From positions 1-64,000 of the forward strand of contig CANLDN010000009.1 of NCBI GenBank assembly GCA_947489445.1: 64,000 nucleotides of DNA, read 5' to 3'. A program made the position numbers and the translations under genes. Shown one piece after another: positions 46,705 to 55,779 of the stretch (positions within the stretch are counted from its first letter, which is position 1; each line of letters opens with the position of its first letter). Origin of the DNA: an uncultured Paracoccaceae bacterium. Lineage in GTDB: Bacteria > Pseudomonadota > Alphaproteobacteria > Rhodobacterales > Rhodobacteraceae. The notes beneath the pieces were generated by a model. The model had not been told where the DNA came from, did not search any database, and worked only from the letters and a program-made list of their open reading frames with translations.

Positions 46705-48441
46705 ATGACAGCCGCCCCAAAGATCGACGTTCGCGACTTGCAGTCCGTGCGCGCAGCCGCGCGCTCGCCTGATCTTTTGCTGGGTGACGATTGGATAGCG
46801 CCAGGCACCCTTGATGACGGAACCGACCAAGAGGTCTCGCCAAGGCGGGGCCTTCTTGCGCTGCGAAGCTCACCGATTGCGCGCAAGATTGTCACCTTCA
46901 ACCTGATCGCCATGATCTTGTTGATCTCCGGTGTGCTTTATCTGAACCCGTCGCGCGATAATCTGGCCTATCAGCGGGCCAAGGGGCTGGTGAACGAGGC
47001 GCAGTTGATCTCTGATGTATTCGAGGCGCAGCTGCCAAAAGTTGCCCCGGTCAATCTGGTGACGGCCGACGGGATCAATCCTGCGGCAACGCTTGCGGGC
47101 CTTAATCTGCGTGGTGGGGTCGAAGTCTCCGTCTTCGCTCCGGATGCGACATTGGTCGCCAAGGCCACAGGCAGTCTAAACGCCTCTCAAATTGAAGAAC
47201 TGGAATTACAGACAGGCGGCACCTTTGTGACCGACTTTCTTGGATCTGTCTGGGATGGGGTCTTTAGTATTCTGTCATTCAATTCCGATCCGTTGACGCC
47301 GGAACAGCAGCTGATCGCCCTGTCGCAGGAAAATGTCCGACAAGCGATCGCAAACGGCACCCAACTCGAAGTCTCCGATATCGGTGGCGTCAGCAGTTTT
47401 ATCGTCACCACACCCATCATGCGGAGCGATGTTGCAGTCGGTGTCATTGCGGTTGCCACGGCGGCTGGTGAGGTTGACAGTCTTGTGCGCCGCGAACGTG
47501 AACAGGTGCTGCGCCTGTTCCTTGTGGGTATCGCGATCAGTATCGGCCTCAGCCTTGTATTGGCATCCACCATTGCCAACCCGCTGGCCGATTTGGCCAC
47601 AGCGGCCGAAACAAGCCATGATAAGAACGCGCGCAAGATGTCCCCGGTCAAAGTTCGCATTCCTGACCTGACGGCCCGCCCTGATGAAATCGGGCGCTTG
47701 TCAGGCGCGCTGCGGGCGATGGTCGCCGCACTTTATGAGCGGATCGAAGGCAACGAACAATTCGCCGCGGATGTGGCGCATGAAATCAAGAACCCGTTAG
47801 CGTCTTTGCGGTCAGCGGTCGGTACAATGCGCGTCGCCAAACGGGACGACCAACGTGAAAAACTGCTCGAAGTGATTGAACATGATGTAAAGCGGCTTGA
47901 CCGGCTGGTCAGCGATATCTCAAACGCATCCCGCTTGGACAGCGAATTGGTCAAGGAAGAAGAAGAATCCTTCGACCTTCTCAAGATGCTGGGCAACATT
48001 ATCGAATTCCTCGGCAAAGACGCCGGTGCCAAGGGTATCGATTTCTTTGCGGACCTTCCGGACGAGCCTATTTCGGTACAGGGGCTGGAGGGGCGGCTGG
48101 CACAGGTCTTTGTGAACCTGATCACCAATGCGATTTCATTCTGCGAGGAAGGCGATGCCATCCGCGTCTGGACCCGCAGACGTCAGAACCGCGTGCTTGT
48201 CGTGGTCGAAGACACCGGCCCCGGTATTCCTGACGACGCGCTCGCCAAGATATTCCAGCGCTTCTATTCCGAACGCCCGGAGGGGCAATTCGGTAATAAT
48301 TCCGGGCTTGGCCTCGCGATTTCCAAGCAGATTGTAGAGGCGCATGGCGGCGTTATCTGGGCCGAGAATATCCGCCCCACCGATGCCGATGCGGCATCCG
48401 AGCCTTTGGGTGCACGTTTTGTCGTTGGCTTACCGGTCTAA
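46705..48441 (+). CDS. chvG: Sensor histidine kinase ChvG
   Basis: A 578-residue membrane sensor. A cytosolic N-terminal tail is followed by membrane segment one (about 56-76), a periplasmic domain of about 190 residues, a second segment (about 270-292), HAMP, and the kinase. The H-box reads FAADVAHEIKNPLAS with His359. The ATPase motifs are NLITNAISFC, EDTGPGIPDD and SGLGLAISKQI. In rhizobia ChvG is held off by the periplasmic inhibitor ExoR; no exoR-like gene is in view. The gene is cotranscribed with chvI and probably with hprK. Confidence 0.95.
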   Translation: MTAAPKIDVRDLQSVRAAARSPDLLLGDDWIAPGTLDDGTDQEVSPRRGLLALRSSPIARKIVTFNLIAMILLISGVLYLNPSRDNLAYQRAKGLVNEAQLISDVFEAQLPKVAPVNLVTADGINPAATLAGLNLRGGVEVSVFAPDATLVAKATGSLNASQIEELELQTGGTFVTDFLGSVWDGVFSILSFNSDPLTPEQQLIALSQENVRQAIANGTQLEVSDIGGVSSFIVTTPIMRSDVAVGVIAVATAAGEVDSLVRREREQVLRLFLVGIAISIGLSLVLASTIANPLADLATAAETSHDKNARKMSPVKVRIPDLTARPDEIGRLSGALRAMVAALYERIEGNEQFAADVAHEIKNPLASLRSAVGTMRVAKRDDQREKLLEVIEHDVKRLDRLVSDISNASRLDSELVKEEEESFDLLKMLGNIIEFLGKDAGAKGIDFFADLPDEPISVQGLEGRLAQVFVNLITNAISFCEEGDAIRVWTRRRQNRVLVVVEDTGPGIPDDALAKIFQRFYSERPEGQFGNNSGLGLAISKQIVEAHGGVIWAENIRPTDADAASEPLGARFVVGLPV

Positions 48442-48449
48442 CCCTCATC

Positions 48450-48875
48450 ATGCAAAAGGTTGATACCGTCCACGCGACTTGCGTTGCTTTGGACGGGCAG
48501 GGCGTCCTGATCACGGGGGCAGCAGGACGGGGTAAATCTGCGTTGGCGTTGCAACTGATGGCGCTGGGCTGCACGTTGGTCGCGGATGACCGCGTACATC
48601 TGGAACGAAAGGGGGCGGCGGTACTGGCCCGCTGTCCTGGCACAATCGCGGGCATGATCGAGGCGCGGGGCATCGGTATCCTCAACGCATCTCACACCTC
48701 ACATGCCCATGTCATACTTGTGGTCGATCTGAACGAAACAGAACGCGAACGCCTGCCTGCGCGACGTACGGTCACGTTATTGGGATGTGAAATTGCCTTG
48801 ATCTGCACCATTCAGGGTCCACATTTTGCCGCGGCGGTCCTGCAAATTCTCAAAGCAGGCTGGAGCGATCGATGA
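48450..48875 (+). CDS. hprK: HPr kinase/phosphorylase, short form
   Basis: A 141-residue protein that matches only the C-terminal catalytic half of Gram-positive HPrK. Walker A is [10 protein letters not shown] and a conserved DD follows in TLVADDRV, with ARGIGIL as the HPrK signature. This short form is normal for alphaproteobacteria. It would phosphorylate HPr on Ser46, and the HPr encoded at 50182 keeps that serine. The end overlaps rapZ by 4 nt. Confidence 0.92.
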   Translation: MQKVDTVHATCVALDGQGVLITGAAGRGKSALALQLMALGCTLVADDRVHLERKGAAVLARCPGTIAGMIEARGIGILNASHTSHAHVILVVDLNETERERLPARRTVTLLGCEIALICTIQGPHFAAAVLQILKAGWSDR

Positions 48876-49792
48876 CCACAGTTGAAACCCACGCAGATCA
48901 GATACCCCCGACCATTGTGTTGGTGACGGGTCCATCTGGCGCGGGCCGGTCCACCGCGATCAACGCGCTCGAAGACCTGGGGTTTGAAGTAATCGACAAC
49001 TTGCCCCTGTCACTTTTGCCCCGACTGTTGGATGGACCACCACCCAGCCGACCGCTGGCATTGGGTCTTGATGTGCGCAATCGTGATTTCGGGACCAATG
49101 CGCTGATCGAAATCATTGATCAGCTGTCGGGGCGACCCGATCAGCACGCGCAAGTTCTTTATCTTGATGCCGCCGAAGAAGAACTGGTGCGGCGGTATTC
49201 CGAAACCCGGCGCCGGCATCCGCTTGCGCCCGCCGGGCCACCATTGGCGGGCATTGCGCGTGAACGCGATCTGTTGGTGCCGATCAGGGCACGCGCTGAC
49301 GTACTGGTCGATACTAGCGGTTTGTCACCGCATGATCTGAAAGCCGAAATGGAACGCTGGTTCGCAACGGGCGAAGGGCGGCCACTCAGCGTGACAATCC
49401 ATTCGTTTTCCTACAAGCGTGGGCTGCCGCGCGGCATGGATATCATCATGGATTGCCGATTTCTGCGCAATCCGCATTGGGATGAAACCCTGCGTGCGCT
49501 GGATGGGCGTGACCCCGCGGTCGACGCTTATGTCGCAGCCGATCCGCGGTTTGAACCATTCTTTACACGTATTAAATCGTTAATTGATCTCCTGCTGCCC
49601 GCGCATAAAGACGAAGGTAAGGCACATCTGTCCATCGGTTTCGGGTGTACCGGAGGGCAACACCGTTCAGTTGCCGTTGCGGAGCGTCTCGCTTCTGCAC
49701 TTGCGAAGGACGGTTGGCCTGTGTCTAAAAGGCATCGTGAAATGGAGCGGCGTGATCTTCACGCGCCGCGTAACAAGGAACCTCGGTTTTGA
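48872..49792 (+). CDS. rapZ: RNase adapter protein RapZ
   Basis: A 306-residue protein of the RapZ (YvcJ) family. The N-terminal P-loop reads [11 protein letters not shown], with Arg where Lys is usual, followed by [18 protein letters not shown]. The C-terminal domain has [26 protein letters not shown] and [17 protein letters not shown]. In E. coli it guides sRNA decay and senses glucosamine-6-phosphate; in alphaproteobacteria the role is less clear. Overlaps with hprK and the EIIA gene (TTGA) show coupling. Confidence 0.94.
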   Translation: MTTVETHADQIPPTIVLVTGPSGAGRSTAINALEDLGFEVIDNLPLSLLPRLLDGPPPSRPLALGLDVRNRDFGTNALIEIIDQLSGRPDQHAQVLYLDAAEEELVRRYSETRRRHPLAPAGPPLAGIARERDLLVPIRARADVLVDTSGLSPHDLKAEMERWFATGEGRPLSVTIHSFSYKRGLPRGMDIIMDCRFLRNPHWDETLRALDGRDPAVDAYVAADPRFEPFFTRIKSLIDLLLPAHKDEGKAHLSIGFGCTGGQHRSVAVAERLASALAKDGWPVSKRHREMERRDLHAPRNKEPRF

Positions 49793-50181
49793 TCGGTATC
49801 GTGATCGTTGCACATGGTGGGTTGGCGCAGGAATACCTCGCTGCCGTCGAACATGTGGTGGGCGTCCAACCTGGCATGAAAAGCATCGCCATCGAGCCAG
49901 AGGATGATCGCAGCGAAAAACAGGCCGAGATTTGTGACGCCGCCGACAGCGTCGATACCGGTGACGGCGTGGTGATCGTAACGGACATGTTCGGCGGATC
50001 GCCGTCCAACCTGTCGCTACAGGCCTGTAACCCTGATAACAGACGTATCCTTTACGGGGCCAATCTGCCAATGCTGATCAAGCTGGCCAAATCGCGCAAA
50101 CGGACCGTGCCCGATGCGGTCGAGGCGGCGATCACGGCTGCGCATAAATATATCAATTGCCACAACGGCGGGACTGCCTAA
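49789..50181 (+). CDS. PTS EIIA-Man type protein
   Basis: A 130-residue EIIA of the mannose family: [17 protein letters not shown] with phosphorylatable His9, and [16 protein letters not shown] further on. Start is TTG 49789, overlapping the rapZ stop. No EIIB or EIIC is present nearby, so it is probably the output of a regulatory phosphorelay, not a sugar importer. In related bacteria this protein is thought to affect ChvG/HprK function. Confidence 0.92.
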   Translation: MIGIVIVAHGGLAQEYLAAVEHVVGVQPGMKSIAIEPEDDRSEKQAEICDAADSVDTGDGVVIVTDMFGGSPSNLSLQACNPDNRRILYGANLPMLIKLAKSRKRTVPDAVEAAITAAHKYINCHNGGTA

Positions 50182-50451
50182 ATGACGACCTGCCGTTTGA
50201 AGATCGAAAACATCAAAGGATTGCACGCGCGCGCCTCCGCGAAACTGGTTGAGGTCGTGGAAGGATTTGATGCCACCGCAACGATCAGCAAAGATGGTGA
50301 AGTCGCTAGCGGCGACAGCATCATGGGGCTTTTAATGTTGGCAGCTTCAATCGGAACCTTTATTGACGTGGAGACAACAGGACCCGAAGCCGATGCTTTG
50401 GCCAAGGCAATAACGGAACTGGTGGCCGATAAGTTCGGTGAAGGCGATTAG
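50182..50451 (+). CDS. ptsH: Phosphocarrier protein HPr
   Basis: An 89-residue HPr. His15 in IKGLHARASAKLV takes phosphate from EI, and Ser46 in ASGDSIMGLLML is the HPrK target. It begins directly after the EIIA stop. Enzyme I (ptsP or ptsI) is not in this window. With hprK, rapZ and EIIA it forms a complete regulatory PTS segment. Confidence 0.95.
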   Translation: MTTCRLKIENIKGLHARASAKLVEVVEGFDATATISKDGEVASGDSIMGLLMLAASIGTFIDVETTGPEADALAKAITELVADKFGEGD

Positions 50452-50464
50452 CGGTTCTTAGGGC

Positions 50465-51361
50465 TTGGGTGGGGCAGATCGATTGACACAAACAGGCCGG
50501 GACACATCAACAGCGCCGATCGTACAGCACGACGCACCGCGCGTTTATGATCGCGGCTCGCTGACCTATTCCAACACCTTCGACAGCCCAATCAGGCGCA
50601 ACGTCATCAAGACGATCGAATGGTTCACCGGCAAGATCCACATCATCCGGATGATCCGCAAATTCGAACGGCAGGGCAAATTCCATGGGCAGGCGTTTTG
50701 GCGGGGCGCGCTGGATGTCATGGGCATCGATCTGATCACACCGCAAGACCAGCTTGATAACATCCCGAAAACCGGCCCGGTTATCCTTGTTGCGAACCAC
50801 CCGCATGGCATGGTCGACGGTATGATACTTGCCGATCTGGTGGGGCGGGTGCGGACAGATTATCGTATCCTGACGCGGGCCTTCCTGACCGATATCGACA
50901 AGGACGCGGGCGATTTCATGATCCCCGTGCCCTTCCCGCATGAAGAGGACGCGCAGGCCAAAATGGTCGAGATGCGCAAAAGGGCGATGGCCCATCTGAA
51001 AAACGACGGCATGATCGCGCTCTTTCCATCTGGTGTTGTGGCATCGTCCAATTCCATGTTCGGCCCCGTGGAAGAAGCAGAATGGAACCTCTTCACTGCG
51101 AAGATGATCCGCACGTCGGGGGCGCGGGTCGTGCCGTGTTTCTTTCCGGGGGCCAATTCACGCTGGTATCAGATCGCCAACCAGCTTTCGCCGACATTGC
51201 GGCAAAGCCTGCTGATCCACGAAATCGTCAATTCCTGCGGCAAGCCGCTCAAACCCGTTGTGGGCGAACCGTTTGATGATGCAGAGGTCAAAGAACGTCT
51301 GGCCGACCCGCGCAGCTTCATGGCGTGGTTGCGCGACAGGACATTGGCGTTGAAGGGCTGA
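50465..51361 (+). CDS. Lysophospholipid acyltransferase family protein
   Basis: A 298-residue PlsC-fold protein. The catalytic motif is NHPHGMVDG (NHP..G..D/E form), with FPSGVVASS and PCFFPGANSRWYQI further on. It resembles hemolysin/OlsA-like acyltransferases that acylate lysophospholipids or lyso-ornithine lipids. TTG 50465 is the first start; TTG 50483 is possible; no strong ribosome site helps. It may be in the HPr operon, which ends 13 nt before. Confidence 0.85.
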   Translation: MGGADRLTQTGRDTSTAPIVQHDAPRVYDRGSLTYSNTFDSPIRRNVIKTIEWFTGKIHIIRMIRKFERQGKFHGQAFWRGALDVMGIDLITPQDQLDNIPKTGPVILVANHPHGMVDGMILADLVGRVRTDYRILTRAFLTDIDKDAGDFMIPVPFPHEEDAQAKMVEMRKRAMAHLKNDGMIALFPSGVVASSNSMFGPVEEAEWNLFTAKMIRTSGARVVPCFFPGANSRWYQIANQLSPTLRQSLLIHEIVNSCGKPLKPVVGEPFDDAEVKERLADPRSFMAWLRDRTLALKG

Positions 51362-51364
51362 CGC

Positions 51365-52105
51365 TTGTACGACCCAAAGGGAAATGGAAAAGAAAAGACG
51401 GTTCAGGCGGTCCAGTTTGTCGAAGTCGAACCCCCCAAGCATCTCCGCGGCATTGTGCATCGGTTTTTGGAGCTGAAAACAGACGGCACGCTGCCCGCTG
51501 ACTACCGGTTCCACGCGCTGCCCGATGCCTGCACTTATGTTGTCTTTGACCAGCTTGACAGAACGGTGGCTGGGGTCTCCAAGCTGCGCGCAACGTCCGA
51601 GGAATTTAACCTAGGCAGAACGTTCCATTTCATCAACATCCGGTTTTTGCCCGGGGTCTGGCAGGGAAATCTGGACCAGATCGCCTATGGCATGGTGGAT
51701 ACGCCATATGAGGGGAATTTGCCGCTGCTTGCGGTGAACCGGGACCTGTCCAAACAGGGCTTTGCAGACAGTCAGGCAATCCTGTCAGAGCTTGTCGAAG
51801 GGTTGATTGAAAACAAACTGGTTGCCTCAAACGCTGTCACCGAAAAGATATTCCAGCATCTCGATGATATTCACACCGTGGCTGACATGGCGGCCCTTTC
51901 AGATATCTCACCACGCCAATTGCAACGCACGCTCAAACGGACCACCGGGTTTGCGCCGCATGATTTCCTCAAGGTGCTGCGCCTGCAACAGTCCCTAAAC
52001 GGCAATGATACATGGTCTTACGCAGACCAATCCCATTTCATTCATTCGTTTCGTAAGGCAACGGGCTATACACCGGGCCGATATTCCCGAAAGTTCGATG
52101 TCTGA
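51365..52105 (+). CDS. AraC family regulator with shortened helix-turn-helix
   Basis: A 246-residue protein. TTG 51365 has GAAGGG 7 nt upstream. The N-terminal ~150 residues resemble ligand-binding domains of AraC proteins without a cupin. The C-terminal DNA-binding part has VADMAALSDISPRQLQRTLKRTTGF as HTH 1. HTH 2 is short: only about 8 residues separate LQQSL and YADQSHFIHSFRKATGYTPGRY, where about 16 are usual, so the first helix of the second HTH seems lost. It follows the acyltransferase by 3 nt. The VOC gene 68 nt downstream may be its target. Confidence 0.78.
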   Translation: MYDPKGNGKEKTVQAVQFVEVEPPKHLRGIVHRFLELKTDGTLPADYRFHALPDACTYVVFDQLDRTVAGVSKLRATSEEFNLGRTFHFINIRFLPGVWQGNLDQIAYGMVDTPYEGNLPLLAVNRDLSKQGFADSQAILSELVEGLIENKLVASNAVTEKIFQHLDDIHTVADMAALSDISPRQLQRTLKRTTGFAPHDFLKVLRLQQSLNGNDTWSYADQSHFIHSFRKATGYTPGRYSRKFDV

Positions 52106-52173
52106 TATCTACAATACGCATCAATCGTCACTTGCTAGGTCTTGGTCATAACGACAAGAAATGGGACTGAACG

Positions 52174-52554
52174 ATGACCAAGATGAACGCAGTAGGATGG
52201 TTCGACATCTATGTAGACGACCTGAACCGGGCCGTAGCCTTTTATGAAACAGTGCTAGGCAGAACGCTGGAACCGATGGGCGACCCCACTGGCGAATCTC
52301 AAATGATGAGCTTTCCGGCCGAGATGAGCGCCTATGGCGCGGGCGGGGCTTTGACAAAATCACCCCATGCAGGTCCTGGGGTTGGTGGGACGATTATCTA
52401 TTTTTCAGTGGAAGACACGGCAATCCCGCAAGAACGGGTGGCAGACGCTGGCGGTATCGTTATCCGGCCAAAATTCTCCATCGGGGAATTCGGCTGGGTC
52501 ACATTGTGCCAAGATACAGAAGGTAACATGTTTGGCATGAACTCCTTGAAATAG
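52174..52554 (+). CDS. VOC (glyoxalase/bleomycin resistance) superfamily protein
   Basis: A 126-residue protein with one pair of beta-alpha-beta units. VGWFDIYVDDLNRAVAFYETVLG at the start and IPQERVADAGGIVIRPKFSIGEFGWVTLCQDTEGNMFGM at the end are typical of the PhnB/VOC group. Its activity is unknown. It is likely cotranscribed with or regulated by the AraC protein upstream. A clear terminator follows. Confidence 0.88.
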   Translation: MTKMNAVGWFDIYVDDLNRAVAFYETVLGRTLEPMGDPTGESQMMSFPAEMSAYGAGGALTKSPHAGPGVGGTIIYFSVEDTAIPQERVADAGGIVIRPKFSIGEFGWVTLCQDTEGNMFGMNSLK

Positions 52555-52593
52555 CGGTGCTGCTCGCCGGCAGAACTCACGCAATATATGAAG

Positions 52594-52628
52594 GGTGCGG
52601 GCAACCTGATGGGATGCCCGCACCTTTT
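52594..52628 (+). terminator. Rho-independent terminator after the VOC gene
   Basis: GGTGCGGGCA (52594-52603) and TGCCCGCACC (52615-52624) form a perfect 10-bp stem with an 11-nt loop, followed by TTTT. It lies 40 nt after the VOC stop. Confidence 0.85.
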
Positions 52629-52701
52629 GCCAATCGCGTTTTTGACCCAACACACGTGGCTGGACTCAACCGCCAAGCGGTTCGAGCAAAGCCCTCACCT
52701 T

Positions 52702-53172
52702 TCACGCACGATGATATGGGCCTCCGGCCAGAATAGACGCTGCACGATAAAGCTGTTCGGCCAGCATCACCCGCACCAGCATGTGCGGCCATACCATTTT
52801 GCCAAAACTCAGTGACGCATCGGCCTGTGCACGTAGCGCGGCGTCAATCCCATCCGCACCGCCAATGACAAAGGTCACATCCTGACGGCCCTGATCACGC
52901 CAATTGCCAAGCTGTTTTGCGAAATCGGGCGACGACATCACCTTGCCCCGCTCGTCCATGGTGCAAATCAGTGATCCGTCAGGGATGGCGCGGCGCAAAA
53001 TCATGGCCTCTGCGGCCATACCGCCGCCCTTCTTATCCTCAACTTCGACCAATTGCGCAGGACCAAGGGCAAGTGCCCGCCCGGTCCGGTCAAACCGGGT
53101 GAGGTAATCGTCATACAAGTCGCGCTCCGGGCCTTTGCGCAGGCGGCCCACAGCGCAGATATGAACCCGCAT
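52702..53172 (-). CDS. rlmH: 23S rRNA pseudouridine-1915 N3-methyltransferase
   Basis: A 156-residue SPOUT methyltransferase that modifies helix 69 of 23S rRNA. It has VHICAVGRLRKGPE at the start, TFVIGGADGID for the knot, and MLAEQLYRAASILAGGPYHR at the end. ATG 53172 is chosen because it overlaps the rsfS stop (ATGA) and matches family length. Expressed with rsfS. Confidence 0.96.
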   Translation of the reverse strand: MRVHICAVGRLRKGPERDLYDDYLTRFDRTGRALALGPAQLVEVEDKKGGGMAAEAMILRRAIPDGSLICTMDERGKVMSSPDFAKQLGNWRDQGRQDVTFVIGGADGIDAALRAQADASLSFGKMVWPHMLVRVMLAEQLYRAASILAGGPYHRA

Positions 53173-53609
53173 CAGTTCGCGGCGGCTGCCCCGGGCTGCC
53201 ACATCTTTTCAAGCTGATAGAACTCGCGGACTTCCGGGCGGAAGATGTGCACAATGACATCGCCGGTGTCGATCAGAACCCAATCGCCGGTATCCTTGCC
53301 TTCGGTCTTCGAGATCACGCCAAACTCATGCTTGATCTTGTCCGACAGCTTTTCGGCCATCGCAATGACCTGACGCGTCGAACGGCCCGAAGCGATGACC
53401 ATATAGTCGCCCATTTCGGATTTACCGCGCAGATTGATCTGCACGATGTCTTCGCCTTTGTCATCGTCAAGTGATTTCAGGACTGCGGCCAAAAGCAGTT
53501 CGCTGGTCGCGGTTTTTGGGGCTTTCATCGCGTGGGCCCCAGCATTGGCTGCGCCTGCAGCCGAGGTGGAAAGAGACAGATCATTGTCCTCCTTGAAACG
53601 CGCCGTCAT
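53172..53609 (-). CDS. rsfS: Ribosomal silencing factor RsfS
   Basis: A RsfS/Iojap protein of about 145 residues that binds L14 and blocks subunit joining in stationary phase. The core is SLDDDKGEDIVQINLRGKSEMGDYMVIASGRSTRQV, followed by DTGDWVLIDTGDVIVHIFRPEVREFYQLEKMW. The start is uncertain: ATG 53609 gives a 27-residue leader, while ATG 53528 (MKAPKTATSELLL) gives 118 residues, nearer the common length. Neither has a clear ribosome site. Coupled to rlmH. Confidence 0.93.
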   Translation of the reverse strand: MTARFKEDNDLSLSTSAAGAANAGAHAMKAPKTATSELLLAAVLKSLDDDKGEDIVQINLRGKSEMGDYMVIASGRSTRQVIAMAEKLSDKIKHEFGVISKTEGKDTGDWVLIDTGDVIVHIFRPEVREFYQLEKMWQPGAAAAN

Positions 53610-53670
53610 GGCCCCGGCGCGGGGCATGTACCAAAGGTAGCAATGCCCGGCGCGTTTTTCAACAAATCGC

Positions 53671-54195
53671 TTAGGGGCAGGCGCCCATGTCGTGGATTTG
53701 GTCAGGGTCCGCAACCGCCGAAACGGGACCATTGCGTATAAGTGGCAGGAAGGCACCATCTTGTGCCGTTCGGATCGCCACACTGACACGGGCGTCAGTT
53801 GCAGGGCCGTTGCCGATTTTGCAGGGGGCCAGCGTCACACCAATCGATCCAGATGTGGCATCGTCATTTTCCTCCTGCCATTGCAGGGATATGGCCTGCA
53901 ATGCGCGCAGATCAGCATGATCATCGGGGGCAATCTGATAGATCACGGGGTCGCCCTGCAAGCGTTCAAGAATAAAGACATCGCTGCGGCTTTCGCCGGT
54001 ATCAGTCCGTGAAGCCTCCATCGCCAGTTGTGCGGAATTGGGTGTGATGCCCAATCCATCCGGCAAGGTGATCGCGACGGCAAAATCAGCCGGATCAGCC
54101 TCAAGCGGTGAAATGGCGTTCAGCCTCATGACCGTTCCCGGCACAATGCTGGTACAGGCCGATAAGAGCAGGGCAGTCAGAATTACAAAGCGCAT
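53671..54195 (-). CDS. Putative lipoprotein of unknown function
   Basis: A 174-residue protein with a lipoprotein signal (MRFVILTALLLSACTS, lipobox LSAC, lipidated Cys14). AAAGGAG lies before ATG 54195; the upstream frame to 54213 is not used. The mature part contains mostly beta-like sequence and no family that I recognise. Two Cys pairs are possible (PCK at mid-end, GACP at the C terminus). It is divergent to the DUF2975 gene. Confidence 0.75.
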   Translation of the reverse strand: MRFVILTALLLSACTSIVPGTVMRLNAISPLEADPADFAVAITLPDGLGITPNSAQLAMEASRTDTGESRSDVFILERLQGDPVIYQIAPDDHADLRALQAISLQWQEENDDATSGSIGVTLAPCKIGNGPATDARVSVAIRTAQDGAFLPLIRNGPVSAVADPDQIHDMGACP

Positions 54196-54261
54196 GCGAA
54201 TCTCCTTTGACATACATTATTTATTGTTTTACGATAAAATGTAGAAATAGAAAGGTGAAAA

Positions 54262-54789
54262 ATGTCAAGGATTCACAATGTCTCAAAACTGGCCGGGATT
54301 TTGCGCGGCGTGACGATTGCCGCAATGATTGTGCTGCCAATCACGATAACCGGCGGGCTGCTGACAACACCGCTGCTGCCCGAAGCATTGAGCGGTGATT
54401 TTACCGTATCGCCGGACGCCACGCGCGGGCAGTTAATCGCGGCGGTCATTTTGAACCTGTCCAACCCCTTGATCCTGCTCTGGACGCTCAACGAGATGCG
54501 CAAGCTGTTCGGGTCTTACGTCAAGGGTGAGATACTGACAGATCACTGCGCCCGTCTGATCCAGCGCATCGGCAAGGGTTTTCTGGCGCTGGCGATTGTT
54601 CCCTTTATTCTGCGTCCGATCCAAGTTGTATTGCTGACGATGGCCAACCCGCCCGGAGAGCGTAGCATTTCAATCGGGCTGAGCAGCGAAATGCTGTTCT
54701 TTGCGCTATCTGGCGGTCTGATCATCGTGATCGGCTGGGCCATGCAGGCCGCATCTGACGTTGCGTCCGAAAACCGGTCCTTCGTATGA
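54262..54789 (+). CDS. DUF2975 family membrane protein
   Basis: A 175-residue protein with four hydrophobic segments. The segment NEMRKLFGSYVKGEILTDHCARLIQRIGKGFLAL between helices two and three is the DUF2975 mark. It has AAAGGTG before ATG 54262. It is coupled by overlap to a small HTH protein, a pairing typical of this family and suggestive of a membrane regulator with its transcription factor. Confidence 0.88.
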   Translation: MSRIHNVSKLAGILRGVTIAAMIVLPITITGGLLTTPLLPEALSGDFTVSPDATRGQLIAAVILNLSNPLILLWTLNEMRKLFGSYVKGEILTDHCARLIQRIGKGFLALAIVPFILRPIQVVLLTMANPPGERSISIGLSSEMLFFALSGGLIIVIGWAMQAASDVASENRSFV

Positions 54790-55004
54790 AAGAGGTCGAA
54801 ATCATCGTCCGCCTCGACGTGATGCTGGCCCTGCGCAAAATGAAATCGCGTGATCTGGCACAGGCTATCGGCATCACTGAACAGAATCTTAGCCTGCTGA
54901 AATCTGGCAAGGTAAAAGGGATCAGGTTCGAAACCCTGGCCAAAATATGCGCCGTGCTGGAATGTCAGCCCGGTGACTTGCTGGAGGCCGCAGTCAAAAC
55001 CTAA
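54786..55004 (+). CDS. Small Cro/CI-type HTH regulator (YozG-like)
   Basis: A 72-residue protein made only of a XRE helix-turn-helix: RDLAQAIGITEQNLSLLKSGKVKGIRFETLAKICAVLECQPGDLL. It overlaps the DUF2975 stop by 4 nt. Small regulators of this type usually control their own operon with the membrane protein. Its end overlaps the convergent DUF2585 gene by 4 nt. Confidence 0.92.
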   Translation: MKEVEIIVRLDVMLALRKMKSRDLAQAIGITEQNLSLLKSGKVKGIRFETLAKICAVLECQPGDLLEAAVKT

Positions 55005-55582
55005 GCGGGTTTGTTCGGGTTGATTTCCTGCTGCCAGCTATCCACCGCCTCAATCGGATAGACCAGCATCAATGTTGTCAGCGCCAGACTGTCGCGGGCG
55101 ACAAAGGCAGCCGTAAGCTCCAATGCGGCCACCGCGCCAACCACGTGCAATGTACGCATCGCATAGGCCGCAAAAAACCCGCCCATCATCCAGACATAAT
55201 CGGCCACAGCGTTCAGCACGCTATCGCCATGGTAACCCACATTGATCGTGGTGGACCGGAACGCATTCAGCACCCAATCAGTATGCTCGATCACCTCCCA
55301 ACCGATGCCGGTGATAATCGCCACAAGAAACAGGGTTTCAAAGCGCAATCGCGGAAACAACAGCCGCCCCAGCAAGGCGATCAGTACACCATGCAGAATA
55401 TGGCTTAGCGTATACCAATCCGCGATATGCTGTGAATTGCCGCCATCAAAGATGGACCCGACCCACAACTTGACCTCACCGCAAGTACAGATTAGCGGCT
55501 GGCCCCACAGATAAAGTGTCCCTGCAATGATAAAGGCGCCAAGAACGGCAAAAACGGAAAGTGAACGTTGGGTCATAATCAT
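55001..55582 (-). CDS. DUF2585 (UPF0314) family membrane protein
   Basis: A 193-residue protein with about five hydrophobic segments. The motifs LICTCGEVKLWVGSI, SQHIADWYTLSHILHGVL, GWEVIEHTDWVLNAFRS and GDSVLNAVADYVWMMGGF define UPF0314. Conserved His, Glu and Asp lie at membrane borders and could bind a metal. Function unknown. ATG 55582 and ATG 55576 are both possible, neither with a clear ribosome site. Confidence 0.88.
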   Translation of the reverse strand: MIMTQRSLSVFAVLGAFIIAGTLYLWGQPLICTCGEVKLWVGSIFDGGNSQHIADWYTLSHILHGVLIALLGRLLFPRLRFETLFLVAIITGIGWEVIEHTDWVLNAFRSTTINVGYHGDSVLNAVADYVWMMGGFFAAYAMRTLHVVGAVAALELTAAFVARDSLALTTLMLVYPIEAVDSWQQEINPNKPA

Positions 55583-55779
55583 TGTCAGGATCAACTCGTT
55601 AACACGGCAAATCATTTCCGCTGCGATACATAAACTGAAAAATGTCGGGTTTTTTTAGGCCGCAATGCGGCGCGATATGGGCCTGCCGCAAATCACACCC
55701 GAATTGGCCGTTCCGTTGCAAAAGGCCCTCCCAACCATTAACTATTTCAGCAAGCCCTTTAAAACTCTAGGAGATTTTC

